Of a stretch of DNA of 64,000 nucleotides, positions 11,901 to 24,179 are shown in pieces (positions within the stretch are counted from its first letter, which is position 1; each line of letters begins with the position of its first letter). The DNA is taken from contig JAMKCH010005329.1 in assembly GCA_023653785.1 (NCBI GenBank), positions 1-64,000 on the forward strand, given 5' to 3'. The notes beneath the pieces are model-generated. The model worked only from the letters and a program-made list of their open reading frames with translations. It was not told where the DNA came from and did not search any database. Position numbers and translations under genes: made by a program. This DNA comes from Ophioderma brevispina (lineage: Eukaryota > Echinodermata > Ophiuroidea > Amphilepidida > Ophiodermatidae).

Positions 11901-12308
11901 CTTACTTACGGTCACCTTGGCCATTGAAGTTTATTGAATGGAAGCATAATTCATCTATAGTTCAAACATTTCCAAATCTTTCTTATGTATTTCGCAGTAT
12001 TCAGTTATTGTCAAGATCAGGCAACATCAAGAGTTTTTGGGCAGTTTGATATTACATTAAATGCATCTTCATAAAAATAACAAATGGGATTTAAAAAAAA
12101 TATATATATATATCAAAAACTGTTACTTAGGACGGAAATGAGACTACATTTTATTAAAATAATCTTTAAAAAGTTGATTTTAAAATATTTAGAATCGAAA
12201 ATCATAAGACAAACCAGTGAAACTTTATCAAGAAAACGAGCATTACAAATAATTCGAGAAAAAGTATGCGAGCAGTCGTTCAAGCAAACAAATCTACATG
12301 TGATTATG

Positions 12309-12730
12309 TGACACATTTCATGAGCAAGATATTAAGAAAACGGAAACGACGAGTTAGAGATGTTTTCAAACGGTTATTTGAAACGATAATTAGTGCAAAT
12401 AGGAAAACTTAAAAAAAACGGTCTCACAGACCTACAGCCTTTATTACGAAATGAATATTGGCGAAATTTAGTACATTATTTAAATTTATCATCATGATGT
12501 GCCCTTTACTGCTAACATTGAAATAATTGACTTCATGCAAAGAAAATTATGCTTAATGGATTCTTTTGTTAAACATTACTGATCCATCACGTACTAGCAT
12601 ATACAACAAATCAAGTCTTGTTCTGTAAGCTTCCTCCGTGGCGCAGCGGTGTAAGCGATAGACATTATTGATTTTACTTTTGGATAGTCTGTTGTTGTCA
12701 GTTTAAATTCTGGTGGTCATTCTCTTTAAT
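12309..12730 (+). repeat. SINE-like repeat with tRNA head, copy 2
   Basis: This is a diverged direct copy of 11425-11900. The A box TGGCGCAGCGG at 12639-12649 is intact, but the B box region (12700-12710) has decayed to AGTTTAAATTC. The decay suggests this copy is the older or less constrained one. Confidence 0.7.
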
Positions 12731-13593
12731 TTTGGTTATGTAGGCTGTACAAGGATGCTTCTCTGGGTTCTTTTACGCGGTTTTCCAGGAGTGTTTACCA
12801 GTTTAAAGCTTTCTGAGTGGTGCTGAATGGCATCTTGATAAAATTATAAGCTTAGAAATTAACAGTTGGTTTCCTTAATTGTAATGGCAATAGAATTGAT
12901 ACGTGGTCTCTTGGTAAAATACTTCTTACTGAATGCAAAGCAGTAACTCATTCTTTTCTTTAAAAACGTAAAATAACAGTATATATTATCAACAAAAGGA
13001 ACTAAAATACATTTCCACAATTTTATGCCCTTTTTAATTCTATTCTTTGTGAAAAAGGCCTAAAATTGCATAACCTTACAATCTGAATATCTCACTAACT
13101 GAAGGAGATAAAAATTTCGAAAAAAGCATGCACTGAACGTTTTAAGTATAATAAGTATATATATATAATATCAATTTTGATAGCCCATGGACTTCAAGCT
13201 CTTCATATTTTATTATTAATGTTAAAAGTAACATAGACAACCAAACAATTACCTGAATATACCGAGAAAAAAAACCAATCGACTTCGAATACTTTAATTA
13301 TAAACAGTGTTCAATACTGAAATTTTAACTACTTAATAAATATATTCACCAGTGTGATTAATAAATATATTCACTAGTGTTCAACATTTCCTAAACACTT
13401 GCTTTACTTAATAGTTAACATGGTTAAATAACACATCGCGTTCCAGTTCGACAGCGATACAACATACAACGTATGTAATAATCACACACACTCAACTAAA
13501 GTGTATAAACTGTTCGCAGAAACAGGATTTTCTTGCAAATTGACCAACTTCTACTTGCACGGCTATTTAATGTTCACAAAAATAAAGGAAATC
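12731..13593. other. AT-rich, no gene recognised
   Basis: The only structure seen is a short tandem duplication near 13335-13385, in which a 35-bp unit containing TAATAAATATATTCAC occurs twice. The other open frames are short and low in complexity. Confidence 0.5.
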
Positions 13594-13740
13594 TACCAAC
13601 AAAACGTTGGCAACGTAAAACAACACCAAGTTTTAAAAAGAGTACGAGCCATATAAAGTTAATAAATATAAAGATCAGCACCAAGTATACTCAGTGCGTC
13701 TGCCCCATTGGCAAAACTTGGTCCCACTCATTTCTTCTAC
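13594..13740 (+). repeat. Inverted repeat, left arm (coding-like)
   Basis: This roughly 145-bp segment is repeated in inverted orientation at 14118-14262. Common words are TGGCAACGTAA, CCAAGTTTTAAAAAGAG, GAGCCATATAAAGTTAAT and CGTCTGCCCCATTGGC. The translated arms share WQR, TPSFKK and KYTQ, so the sequence probably derives from a coding segment. Confidence 0.75.
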
Positions 13741-14102
13741 AATGCAAAAGAAAAAGCCCCTTTCCCACTATCAACCTCCATACAGCCAAATATAAATTTA
13801 TAGATTTCATGCTAGAGCGCTGCGGATGTAATACGAGTTCAAAAAAACAGTTGCTCTTCATGGTGAGGCAACCAGAGCAGCGGTAAACCTCTTTCGTATT
13901 TAGTACTCTTCTTCCTACCAGAGAGAGAAGTCTCTGAATCATTGAAATAAGACCAATCTCCAATAAGAAATCAAGCAAGGAAACAAACGAAACTAAGCAA
14001 TATCAACTTGAAACGTATTCAAGTCAGAAAAAGACGGCCTTTACACAAGAAATCAACAATTGGGTCTAATGATGATGGTTCCTTTAATGAATATAGACGT
14101 TC

Positions 14103-14393
14103 TCAACAAAGGAATTCGGAAAAGAAGAAATGGGACCAAGTTTGCCAATGGGGCAGACGCACTTGAGTATACTTGGTGCTATCTTTAGATTTATTAACTT
14201 TATATGGCTCGTACCTCTTTTTAAAACTTGGTGTTTTGTTACGTTGCCAAGGTTTTTTTGGTAGATCAATTACTACCCGTCCATCTGGCTTTAAGGCACC
14301 AACGTCATAATGTTCACTATGTAGTGAAGGGGTATCAGCACCAGGTAGATAGTCAGGGACTTTAACCCTGGTGTTGTTAATTGTCGCCATCAT
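14103..14393 (-). CDS. Hypothetical protein fragment, 96 codons
   Basis: I do not recognise this frame. It starts MMATINNTRVKVPDYLPGAD and continues through ALKPDGRVVIDLPKKPWQRN and TPSFKKRYEPYK. The composition looks like a folded or low-complexity eukaryotic protein rather than random AT-rich sequence, and the DNA upstream on this strand (14400-14760) is GC-richer than the surroundings. The last third coincides with the inverted repeat whose other arm is 13594-13740, where a related peptide is encoded. It could be a transposon-derived frame, a gene fragment or the first exon of a small gene. No motif assigns a function. Confidence 0.3.
   Translation of the reverse strand: MMATINNTRVKVPDYLPGADTPSLHSEHYDVGALKPDGRVVIDLPKKPWQRNKTPSFKKRYEPYKVNKSKDSTKYTQVRLPHWQTWSHFFFSEFLC
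14118..14262 (-). repeat. Inverted repeat, right arm (coding-like)
   Basis: This is the partner of 13594-13740, in inverted orientation with a spacer of about 380 bp. It lies inside the hypothetical minus-strand frame 14103-14393. The two arms differ by scattered substitutions and one- or two-base indels. Confidence 0.75.
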
Positions 14394-14790
14394 ATTTGTC
14401 TATCAATTGCTATGTCTACTGGGGTCGCAAGTCATACCAGTAGTTGTCCACTGACCATTCTCTGGCCATTGGGATATGTTATAAATCCTCTTCTGCTCTT
14501 TAACCAGTGATGACATGCAGGTATGGGTAGTGGATTACCCTAAAAGTAAAAATCGCTAGCCAGTGCTAACAATGTTTACCCCCAGAGCCCCGTTAGTTCC
14601 TCCAGCCGCAAAGCCAGACTATCCAGGTGGACGCGGTTGAGCTGTACTACTCTGGTATTACATCTCAACCTTCTAGGACGTGGGGTTGGGTACTGTATGA
14701 TAGGCGATTAGGAACAGATGGGCTGATGGAATTGCCAACTGAACCTACAACATAAGTTGAAGTTACGCTTCATACAGCAGTTTACCACCA
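14394..14790. other. GC-richer patch, unassigned
   Basis: The base composition is clearly less AT-rich than in the flanks. It contains CCCCAGAGCCCCGTTAG and CCAGGTGGACGCGGTTGAGC. No protein motif or RNA family was recognised on either strand. It may be a 5' untranslated region of the minus-strand frame at 14103-14393. Confidence 0.35.
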
Positions 14791-14855
14791 CAAGTAGATT
14801 TAACTTTTCTTCAAAATGAATGTAAGGCTTTACCAGCTAAAAGAATTATGGCTCT
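14791..14855 (+). repeat. Fragment of array spacer X
   Basis: The sequence from CAAGTAGATTTAACTTTTCT to AAGAATTATGGCTC matches the last part of spacer unit X (compare 6129-6190 and 7546-7613). It lacks the following MITE. It shows that spacer X is itself a dispersed repeat or that the array was once longer. Confidence 0.65.
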
Positions 14856-15434
14856 TGCAGACCAAGGTTAGGGGCATTCATACTGGGAGTTCGTCGTAAG
14901 GACAGGAGGGTGTTCTACGAAGCGCAAAAAAAACGAACCCCCAACCCGATTGCACAAAATGCCCCATATCTCTGCCCAGGTGACCGTGAAACCACTATCT
15001 TAGAACACCCCGTTGAGCGCATGAGTCAGGGGTCCTTATGACCCATTTTGGTTGTGTATAGACCTCGGATTGCGGGAGGATTTTCTAGATTTTGACAACC
15101 AAAAATTAATATTTATCTTCAAATGCAACTTGAACCCAAATTTGTGTACACCCCCAATTGAGGGTTGGGTCAATGGTCCTCTGTGATTGAATTTGGCTGA
15201 ATTGCCCCAGCGTTTGGCACTTGAAGCATTTTTAAGCTCTGTGTGTGCCAGAAAGAAGAAAAAGAGACCGACCCAACCAACCCCAAATACAGGGAACAGC
15301 CGGGCCTTAGGGGCCCCACCGGCTGGTGAAGAAGGAGAAGACGACGACGAACCAGCCTGCCTTAGGCACCGGCTGGTTAAGAAGCACAAGCTAAGTATAC
15401 TCAACAACGATTTTCACATTGGTACAGGATATAT
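14856..15434. other. GC-richer patch with an uncertain ORF
   Basis: An 83-codon plus-strand frame at 15187-15438 contains ARKKKKRPTQPTPNTG and GEEGEDDDEPACLRH. A competing minus-strand frame covers the same bases, so coding status is undecided. No domain is recognised. The patch also holds GCCTTAGG and CCGGCTGGT words twice each. Confidence 0.3.
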
Positions 15435-15478
15435 TTAGTTACGATCTCTAAGCGTAAAGTGCATCGACATGACCAGCA
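15435..15478 (+). repeat. Short direct repeat, copy 1
   Basis: The block TTAGTTACGATCTCTAAGCG ... ATCGACATGACC recurs at 15753-15797, about 318 bp downstream in the same orientation. Confidence 0.7.
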
Positions 15479-15752
15479 CGAGATTCTCAACTATTCAATA
15501 TGCAGCTGGTAGTGGGCCAATCGAGGGGAGATTAGTGAGCTCGGAGTAAATTGCCTCAAATTTTGCAGACAAACCATAAGAACGTTTTTGGCCATACTAC
15601 TCACACACAGTAGACTGTGAAAAATGACAACTTTGGCCATGTTTCTATCACATTAAGAACTCTCACAGAGAAATTACAAGAAGTCCAGGCCAAAGTACAA
15701 GCTAATTCTACCAACTAAACAGATTTCAACATATATGATCGGTAAAAGATTT

Positions 15753-15797
15753 TTAGTTACAGATCGCTAAGCGTAAAGTTTATCGACATGACCGGCA
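15753..15797 (+). repeat. Short direct repeat, copy 2
   Basis: This is the partner of 15435-15478 with a few substitutions and one inserted base. The pair could be the ends of a small element or a local duplication. Confidence 0.7.
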
Positions 15798-16077
15798 TTT
15801 TTCGCTTAATATATTTCTAAAAAATATTTTAATAACACACAACGCGGTACCAAGTTTACAAAGTCACAGTAGTGGTTTATATATCTTCACACTTGTTTTA
15901 TTTTATCATCATCACTTTATTTCATATTAAAACCAGAGCATCAATGATTCAGTAGCCTTATAATAATATGATGCCATTCAAAGACAACAACATACATCTT
16001 TAAAGTACCTTTATATATTATTACAATAGAAACATTACCCATTAATACAATTTTTGTTTATGATATAATCAAACCTG

Positions 16078-16260
16078 AATGGGATTTTGCGGGATCCCAT
16101 GCGGGCATCACATGACATTATTGAGGTGAAATGTCCCAAAACTGGTGCATGTGGGATGAACTCATAACACTCTGAGATAGCAAGTGTTGTTTGTAAGGCC
16201 ACTTATGACTGTTGGAGTGAGAGAATTTGGGCTTTTCAAGTTAACACAGTGCAAGGTTAA
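16078..16260 (+). repeat. Dispersed repeat, copy 1 (about 185 bp)
   Basis: The segment is repeated at 19390-19578 in the same orientation. Shared words include ATTATTGAGG, GGTGAAATGT, GAGAATTTGGGCT and CACAGTGCAAGGTTAA. No terminal inverted repeat or target duplication was found. Confidence 0.75.
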
Positions 16261-19200
16261 CGGCACTGCTAATCTTTAAATAATACCACCTATGGTCACG
16301 CCTGGCCATAGCAATGACACATACATGCATTTATACAGTTTTGTGCCCTGTTTGCAAGAAACATATTTTTAGTTCAGTATACTTTGATAAGGTTGAAGTA
16401 AATGATTGCAATGGAAAAAATCCTTCTTTGATTCATGGAAAAGACTTTCCCCTAAAAAAAAAGCAAACAAATGAAACTGCTAATAAGATATAGCCTGATA
16501 ATGGAATAGCATGTAGGCCTAATGCATGTTAATTAGGTCAAATGAATGAAATCATTTTGATTAAAAAAAACACTTTTAAAAATTGTTTAACTTTTTTACT
16601 GTATCTATAACGGGTTTCTCCACAATAAAACAAAACTCAGTTTTATTATTAAAATTTATGTATCTGTGAGTCCGTAGGCCTACAAGATCTACATTTTGAC
16701 TTGTTTTGAGACAGATTATTTCATATAAGTAGCTTTGAGGTATCAGGGCAGTGATAATATGCCTACTTGATTTTTTTCAAAAATGCAAATGGGAAATAAT
16801 AAAACCCGCACATACTTTTGATAATGTTCATAACACTCTCAATTGATAATTTCCTCTAAAATGTTTTATTGATTCCACAAAGTACTTTTAGAGTTCTGAT
16901 GTGGCCCTCTATTAAGTTAATCTTTTGTTTATTTTTGTGTTCAAATCTGTTCACTTGTTATCTTTTAATTCTGTTCACACTTCAAAGAGTAACATGCCTG
17001 GACCAAGTTTGGTTTTCAAAAAACACATCACACAATTGCAATACAACTTTTTCCAAGATCCAGTGTACAATGGAATAGTAGAAATTAATGTTTCTTATTA
17101 TATGACAATAACTATAGTGTGAAAAGACAAATGACTATTTAGTCAATTTGTCTTTAAACACTCTAATTTGCCACATTAATAGAAACATAATTTACAAGAT
17201 GAGTCATGCAACAAGGCCATCGGCCCTAATGAATCTACCTTCCGACTTAAATTAGGCTTGATTTTGCATATACCTGACACTTTACAATAGGGTACAAATC
17301 AAGATCTACACAACCTCTTGAAATATTCCTCATACTACTTCAGTAAAATAACTACTTAAGCCATGATGATGATAATTGTTTTCACAATGTTTTAATTTAC
17401 ATAAAATTCTCTATTATGCCAACAAGTTATTGTTTTTCAGCTAGTCTTTTTCGAAGCTAAACTTAAAAGGTTTATTCTTTTTTGTTCTTACTGGTAATTT
17501 ATATTTATAAACCTGCTATTTGACAGAATAATCACATGGAACGCAACACTTCAACACATTGGCTTTTTGTGATCCCACAGCCTCATCCCCTTGACCTTAC
17601 CCAAAGAGTTGCGATTTTTACATCATCTGACCCTTTAGCCTAATTGTTGCCTAATCATACTTGCAAATTCGATCTACTCTGGAAGAAATTAGCCATGTTG
17701 TATTTTCTGTCCCGTAAAGGACAGAAATATAACGCAGTGGCCTTGCCTCAGTGGCACCGTGATATAAAACTTTGTTATAACATCAAAAAAAACCGCCTCA
17801 TCAAAATCACTGAAATTTTGGAATTAATCTTTCTCGGGATATCTAATGAAGCATAAACAAAAATGAAAGTGTTAGAGAACAAAATGCACCTTAATTTGAT
17901 TTGAATGGCCCTGCATTACCCTGAAATTACCTTCACTCTACTGCACGTGTTAACTATTCAAAGGGTCACTTCTTTAAATCTTTCAGAAAAGGGCGTTCCC
18001 AGTTTTTTAAAGCCGGGTGTTTTTTACATCTTTATAATGCATATACCAGAGTATTACTTCACCCCTGAAATGAACAGCCAAAAATTTTATTTTTATGTGT
18101 ATCATGCAATAGTAAATGGTTGCTTCATTGTCATACTTACTTTAACTAATTATTATGATTTGAAACTCCACAAAAATATACCACATTAATCTGGGCTTTG
18201 GTATTTTTTTTAAATTAATTTTTCACTTGACAATTCACTTGTGTGACTTTATTATGTCATTAACAGTGTATATGGTAGCTGGTTTACAACAACTTACACG
18301 AACACCAACAAAATAGGGCAATTTAATGGCGATGACTTTTAAAAATCATATTGTTGTTATGGAAAACCTGTTCATTTACTTTTTCAATCTCCAATGAACA
18401 GCAAATATTTGCTGGTTTATATTTTAAGTCGTCGGATTTCAATCAATCGGTACTACATGTTCCATGTTGGCCTGCATACAGGGGATTTGTCATCGTGTGT
18501 GAATCTTTTTTACACACACCTTTTTGGTTTGGGTCGGGACGTGCCTCCACGACTCTGGAAGTAAGACCCATAGCATCCATTTTATGGCCAAAAAAGGGAC
18601 CCATAGCTATAACCAGAGAATTGCAAATTTTAGGCCAATTTACCGATGTCTATGGCACATCCCTGTATGGTCTGTGTGTTGAGAATCCTCCCCCCCCCCC
18701 CCCACTTAACCTGTCGTTTCACTTTCAATAACATTTAATTGTCATGTTCACAATTGTGTAGTATCACTGCTTTGCCACTGATATATCACTGAACTAAATT
18801 ATTTTCTGAATTCCATGTCCAGACTCCACTCTGTGGGGCAATTTACCTCACCAGGACAATCTCCTTGTGTTTGTCACTTCCACACTGACTTGTGGTGTTG
18901 ATAACAGAGTAAGTAAAATGTCACTTAATAACAAATCTAAAATAGCATTCAATATAACTCGACTAATATATAACCGATTTCAACCATCGGCACTTCAAAT
19001 TGGGCTATGTTATTACCACCCCACTTATAATACCATACTAGGTTTTTTTAACACTTTTAATCCCATAAAAAATATATAAAAAAGCATAAGCAAAACAATT
19101 TCACATATCAGTAATATGTGACAAGCTACAATTAGATGTAAGCATGCCAGTTCCTCCCAGAAAGAAACATGTTCCTTCAACCTTGCTTCATATTAGCAGA

Positions 19201-19389
19201 GGGTTTTGAATTGAACTAATCCCATATCCATTTGCATGGTGCCTATAATGTTCTGTACTAAACTATGTCAGTACTTAGGGGGCATGTACCGAAGTTTAAT
19301 GACACAAAACCTTTTCTTTATTATTTTTTTTTAAAGTACTAGTGTTGTGTGTGCAGGATGGGTGTAAAAGGTCGATTTTAGTATTAAAA
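16261..19389. other. No gene recognised
   Basis: This AT-rich stretch has only short frames. The frame at 18351-18731 ends in a C15 run at about 18690-18704 and shows no domain. It could be intron or intergenic DNA. Confidence 0.5.
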
Positions 19390-19578
19390 ATGGGATTTGT
19401 GTGGGATCACAATGCGGTATCATGCAAGGGATTATTGAGGGTGAAATGTACCAAAACTGATGCATGTTGGGATGGCTAAATATGCTCTCTTAGGGAGCGG
19501 GTGTTTCTAAGGCCCACTTATGATTGATTGAAGTGTGAGAATTTGGGCTGTTTCAAGTTAACCACAGTGCAAGGTTAA
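19390..19578 (+). repeat. Dispersed repeat, copy 2 (about 190 bp)
   Basis: This is the partner of 16078-16260, with slightly longer runs and several single-base indels. Confidence 0.75.
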
Positions 19579-21631
19579 GTTCAAGCCTATTACTATTATT
19601 ATGTGCTTTGAACCAACCATATGTGAACAATGCATTCTGAATTGAGACTTGGCATAAACTAAGCACTATATCAGGAGCCAACTGGGGAATGAGTGTAAAA
19701 GTACACCTGGTACAAAGGAACATGGAACTTTAGGACAATGCGGAAGATAGGGTGGGAGAACAATAACAAAACTACCCTTCGGGCAATAACATAAACTATC
19801 ATCTACCTAGAAGCATGAAATTATGGACAGTGGTTATCAGGACTGGCTGCAAATGCCATGACCTATATAAGCCAGCAATTGTAATGAATGGCTTTCCGCT
19901 TTCAAAGAGCAGCATATAATTGTAGGACAACAGACAATTCAGATTAATCCTTTGCCTACCAACACAATTCCTGCCAAAAACACAAAAGGACGAACAAAAT
20001 GCACCAAAACGCAACATATGCTCAGAATTTTCAAAATCACAACATGAATACTTTTCAATTAAGAAGAAAAAAAAAAAAAAAGAAAGAATAGAAAATAAAA
20101 GGTCCATTACTTGCATGTTACCTGCGACGTAGTTTCAAAAAGAATTGGAAAAGACAGAGAGACTAGTTTATGAGTGAGACCATTGGGTTTCTACTCTAAT
20201 TTGCTACGTGATGACAATAGCTAAGTAATAGGCTAAAAAAGATCACCATATAAAGGATTTAAAAAACAACCACGCCCCAGGACAGACCCTTATTAGTGGT
20301 TTCATGAAGGTGATGGGGACTATTTATTATATAAAGAAGAAAATTACATTTAAAAAGCTATTGAACCATACAAGAAACAAAGTATAAGTATTACACGAAA
20401 TGGCTGACCAGCAGCCAATTTGAGCTAAGTGATATCAAGGGCATTGCACTTTTCCCAAGTTTGTTCTTGCTTAGACATAGTATATTCAATAATGATGAAA
20501 TGACAGCGAGTTTACAAAGATTATCTCTAAACAATTTCAATTGACAAATAGGTGCATGAACAATTGTGAAAGAATTTTTTAAGTCTAGACAAATTGTCCT
20601 GTGAGATAAAAACCTCGAGATCCTATTTCAATGGAAAGTAGGAACTTCAACATCATTTTTTCTGAATGTCAGGCAATTATTGGAGCATATTTGTTTGATT
20701 TGTAAGTGTGGGGTTGACAAATTCTGCTTGAATGGTATAGAAAGCTCTAAAATAACAAGTTTGCGTAACCCCTTCCAAAAGATGCATATGCATAGGTCTG
20801 GGATGAGGTATGTTTGGGAAACATTTCTGTTGGAATAGTAGTCACAGAAGCATACATAACCTGTAAAACCAGGGATATCAGGAATTAGTTAAATAAAGCG
20901 AATTCTTCTCAGATTGGTTAAAGCACCAACGGGCAATTTTTGATGATATAATTAAGGATGTTTATTGTGGCGCAGGTATAGAGGCCTTGCTCCAAGAAAA
21001 ATTTGCAAGAGGTCACACACATGATTAAGGGTTTCTTGGTTCTTGAAATGGGCACATTTATTTGGTGTTTGACTTACCCCATCTGAGAAGATAAGTCCTA
21101 GTGTTTAAGGGATCGGGTGACCGAATTCACAAGAAAATTTTACAAACTCTTACAGGAAGTTGAAATAATACTACGCCATTGAACGCATTTGGACTCCAAA
21201 GAGTGCTCAAGAAATCTACCTTGAATAGCAAGATTTTGGAGCGATTCTTTCCAAAAAGGCCCGTGGATTTGAAATAAAATCTTTAGCCATAGATTTCATG
21301 AACCTTGGTATTGCTTCATTAGCTTTAACATCAATATTTTTTTCACTATTGACATGTAGATTTCTTTTTCATTCTAACCAAGTTTCCTCCCTCGCAAGTG
21401 AAACCTAGTGAAGGAAGAAAGTACGAAACCTAAACTTGAATATTTATATCCGATCGGATCAAGGAAGAATTGACGTTTTCCAGGGCATTTTTGACTTTTT
21501 TTTCCGATAAATATTTAAACAGTCAGCAGAGGTGTCGAAAGTGATGAGGGAGCTAAAAATTTGTGCGACTCATTTTCTACTGTTTGAAACGACATCACCC
21601 CACCTCGATATTAAAGAATTGAGGGGCGACC
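19579..21631. other. No gene recognised
   Basis: AT-rich DNA with an A-rich run near 20065-20083. No conserved frame, RNA gene or repeat partner was seen. Confidence 0.5.
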
Positions 21632-22169
21632 CAAGAGGTTCTATATAGATAGAGAGGCAAACGTTACGTAATATTTAGAAATTCCCGTCTCGCATGTTTT
21701 GCCGACCACAAGAAAACCTAGAGTACAACAAAGAATCCTTGCGCCTCCTCTTCTTCCCATACTGTGGTGGCCGCTTTGCATATACACTACTTCGGTAGTG
21801 ATACAAATTCATTTTTGTTTTAGAGGTTGCCAGGTGTAATAATAAGTGTACCTGGATCATTGATTGCTCATATACTCTTTTTTCTCCTAATGCAAATGCG
21901 CTTAGTGTGAAAAAGATGTATTCATTGAGGCGGTTTAATTTAATCAAGACGACTGATTTGTCATTTCATTCGTTGGTGGCCATGGGTAGGACAAAATGTA
22001 ACCCCACCCAATAGCACCCACATCCAACAACTGATAGTTTGGCTGATTGGTTTGTATCGAATTGACTTATGTGTGTATACAACACCCAAACTGATAATTA
22101 TTCCTGTAATATTCAAAATTTTCAGCGCCCAGCACGGACAGACTGTTTTGATGCGTTTTCACCCCATTG
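21632..22169 (+). mobile_element. hAT-type MITE, copy E
   Basis: The element begins CAAGAGGTTCTATATAGATA and ends CACCCCATTG. It is colinear with copies A to D but lies 13 kb from the array. The flanks (GGGCGACC and GGTACAAG) do not match, so either the target duplication has decayed or one flank was rearranged. Its right edge interrupts or abuts a reverse transcriptase fragment. Confidence 0.8.
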
Positions 22170-22330
22170 GGTACAAGCAGGTTCTTTATCAACCCGTACG
22201 TAATCCCATCAGGACCAGGAGCCGATTTAGAGCTTTAACGCTTCATCACACTTTGCGAATATCAGCTGGTCGCATCAGTCATTGCGATCAGCATTTCTAC
22301 GGCGGGTACCAGGTGAGCTTTGAATGATCA
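22170..22330 (-). pseudogene. Reverse transcriptase fragment (fingers motif)
   Basis: The minus strand at about 22171-22230 reads KSAPGPDGITYGLIKNLL, the conserved PGPDG segment at the start of the fingers of non-LTR reverse transcriptases. Upstream on the same strand only a few codons such as EMLIAMTDAT can be followed before frameshifts and stops. MITE copy E cuts it off on the other side. It is a small LINE fossil, unrelated in sequence to the 8.2-11.2 kb element at this motif. Confidence 0.7.
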
Positions 22331-22575
22331 AGAAGGAATTTGATTCCATTACCGATTGAAAGAATGAATCCGCTCATTTTCTCTTCTCCGCAATTCGTCG
22401 TTTCTTTCGATGTTTTTTAGAAGTCTAGAAAAGTATAGGCCTACGTGTGAATGGCATCATAAAAAGTGTTTGCGATCGTCATCATACTCATTTTTTCCGA
22501 AAGCCGTCTTACGATTTATTTTAGTTCGGCGTAGGTCATCAAGAGTTTTAATTGGACGTCGAGTTTATGTAACGC
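22331..22575. other. Unassigned spacer
   Basis: Nothing recognised between the reverse transcriptase fragment and the satellite. Confidence 0.4.
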
Positions 22576-23775
22576 ATTCCACTAGTGGACTCTCTGCGAC
22601 CCCCTCCACAAATAGTCCGCTAGTGGAATCTCGCGCACGGAGGCCTCAAATAATGTCCGCTAGTGAATATTGCCACGGGTTCCTAAAAATCCGTCCCTAT
22701 AAGAGCCACTTGGATCATTTCCGCGCACGGTATCCTCAAGTAGTCCGCTAGTGGAATAAATGCGCGGTCACGGGTGTGCGCTAAAAACTCTGTCCCTATA
22801 AGGAAACGGTGGATCGTTGCCGCGCACGGGATCCTCAAATAGTCCGCTAGTGGATTAATCGCGCACGGGATCCTCACATATTCCGATAGTGGAATAATTG
22901 CGCACGGTTGGCGCTAAAACTCCGTCCCTATAAGGAAACGGTGGAACATTCCGCGCACGGGATTGCCTCAAATAGTCCATTTCTGAGCAATCCGCGCACG
23001 TGCATCATTCCCCCCGCGCATGGGATCCTCAATAGTCCTCTAGTGTGGAAAATTGCGCATGGGATTCCCTCATTTAGTCCGATAAGTGGTCAGTTGCGCA
23101 AAGGGATCTCAATGTCACTGTCGGAGCATCTGCGCACGTGGATCATGTCCGCGCACGTGGAATCATTTCCGGGCACGGGATCCTCAAATAGCGCGCCTAT
23201 TGGAATAATTGCGCATGGGATCCTCATTTAGTCCGATAGTGGATCAGTTTGCGCAGCGGGATCCTCAAATATCCGTTAGTGATTAGTTGCGCAACAGGGA
23301 GCCTCAAATAGTCCTTAGTTGGATAGTTGCGCACGGTATCCTCAAATATCCAACCGGCGGAGCACATCCGCGCACGCGGAGCATTTCCGCGCACGGGATC
23401 CTCAAATAGTCCTCTAGTGGATTGATAATTGCGCACGGGATCCTCATATAGTCCGGTAGTGATTGATTGCGCACGGGATCCTCAAAGTCCACTGTATGAG
23501 CATCCGCGCACTGGATCATTTCCGCGCACGGGATCCTCAAGATAGTCCGAATGTGGATTGAATTGCGCACGGGATCCTCACATCGTCCACTGTAGGAACA
23601 TCCGCGCACGTGGAGCATTTCCGCGCACGGGATCCTCAAATAGTCCGAAAAAATAGTGGATTTGATTGCGCCACGGATCCTCACATAGTCCACTGTAGGA
23701 GCATCCGCGCACGTGGATCATTTTCCGCGCATAGGATCCTCAAATAGTCCACAACCGTCGGATCATCCGCGCAAC
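22576..23775. repeat. Satellite array with GGATCC in each unit
   Basis: About 1.2 kb is built from variants of a 35-40 bp unit, GCGCACGGGATCCTCAAATA followed by GTCC, a variable word such as GCTAGTGGA, and a short linker. Shorter related units (CCGCGCACGTGGATCATTT and CCACTGTAGGAGCATCC) are interleaved, giving a higher-order period near 100 bp in the right part. The array is much GC-richer than its flanks and rich in CpG. The long frames seen on both strands (for example DYLRIPCAE repeats) are by-products of the periodicity. Confidence 0.9.
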
Positions 23776-24179
23776 GCAGCGATTTTGTCGCTATAATTGC
23801 GACTGGATGGAGACCGTGTTTACCCTATGGTGTTTGCTTCGAGCTTCCTGCCTTGGGACTTAATTCAAATGTAACCTGACCAATATGGAAATCGCGCACA
23901 TTCTCGCGAGAATTGACAAAACACTTTTTGTGAAAATGAAATATTCGGACCTATATTTCTGGTATGGCCTATCACAAATCTACAAGAAGATAAGATGAAA
24001 GGGTTTTACGAGTTTAAATAGGACTAGGGACCTTTCACACTTAAAAACACGTAACAGGCCAACGTCCATGATGAAGTTTATGAAATTAACGAGATTACAA
24101 ACTCCTGTTTGGGTTAATTCCCGAACGAACCCGTTTCCTCCATGGCAACCACATAGGTGTGTTCCTCTCATCTACTTAT
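23776..24179. other. No gene recognised
   Basis: Unique-looking sequence between the satellite and the left arm of the inverted duplication. Short frames show no domain. Confidence 0.45.

Noticed and set aside
22683..23693. Frames with repeated DYLRIPCAE and similar peptides
   Set aside because: They arise from the satellite periodicity on both strands and carry no start context or domain.
22576..23775. CRISPR-like look of regularly spaced repeats
   Set aside because: The whole unit is repeated, spacers are not unique, and the DNA is eukaryotic.
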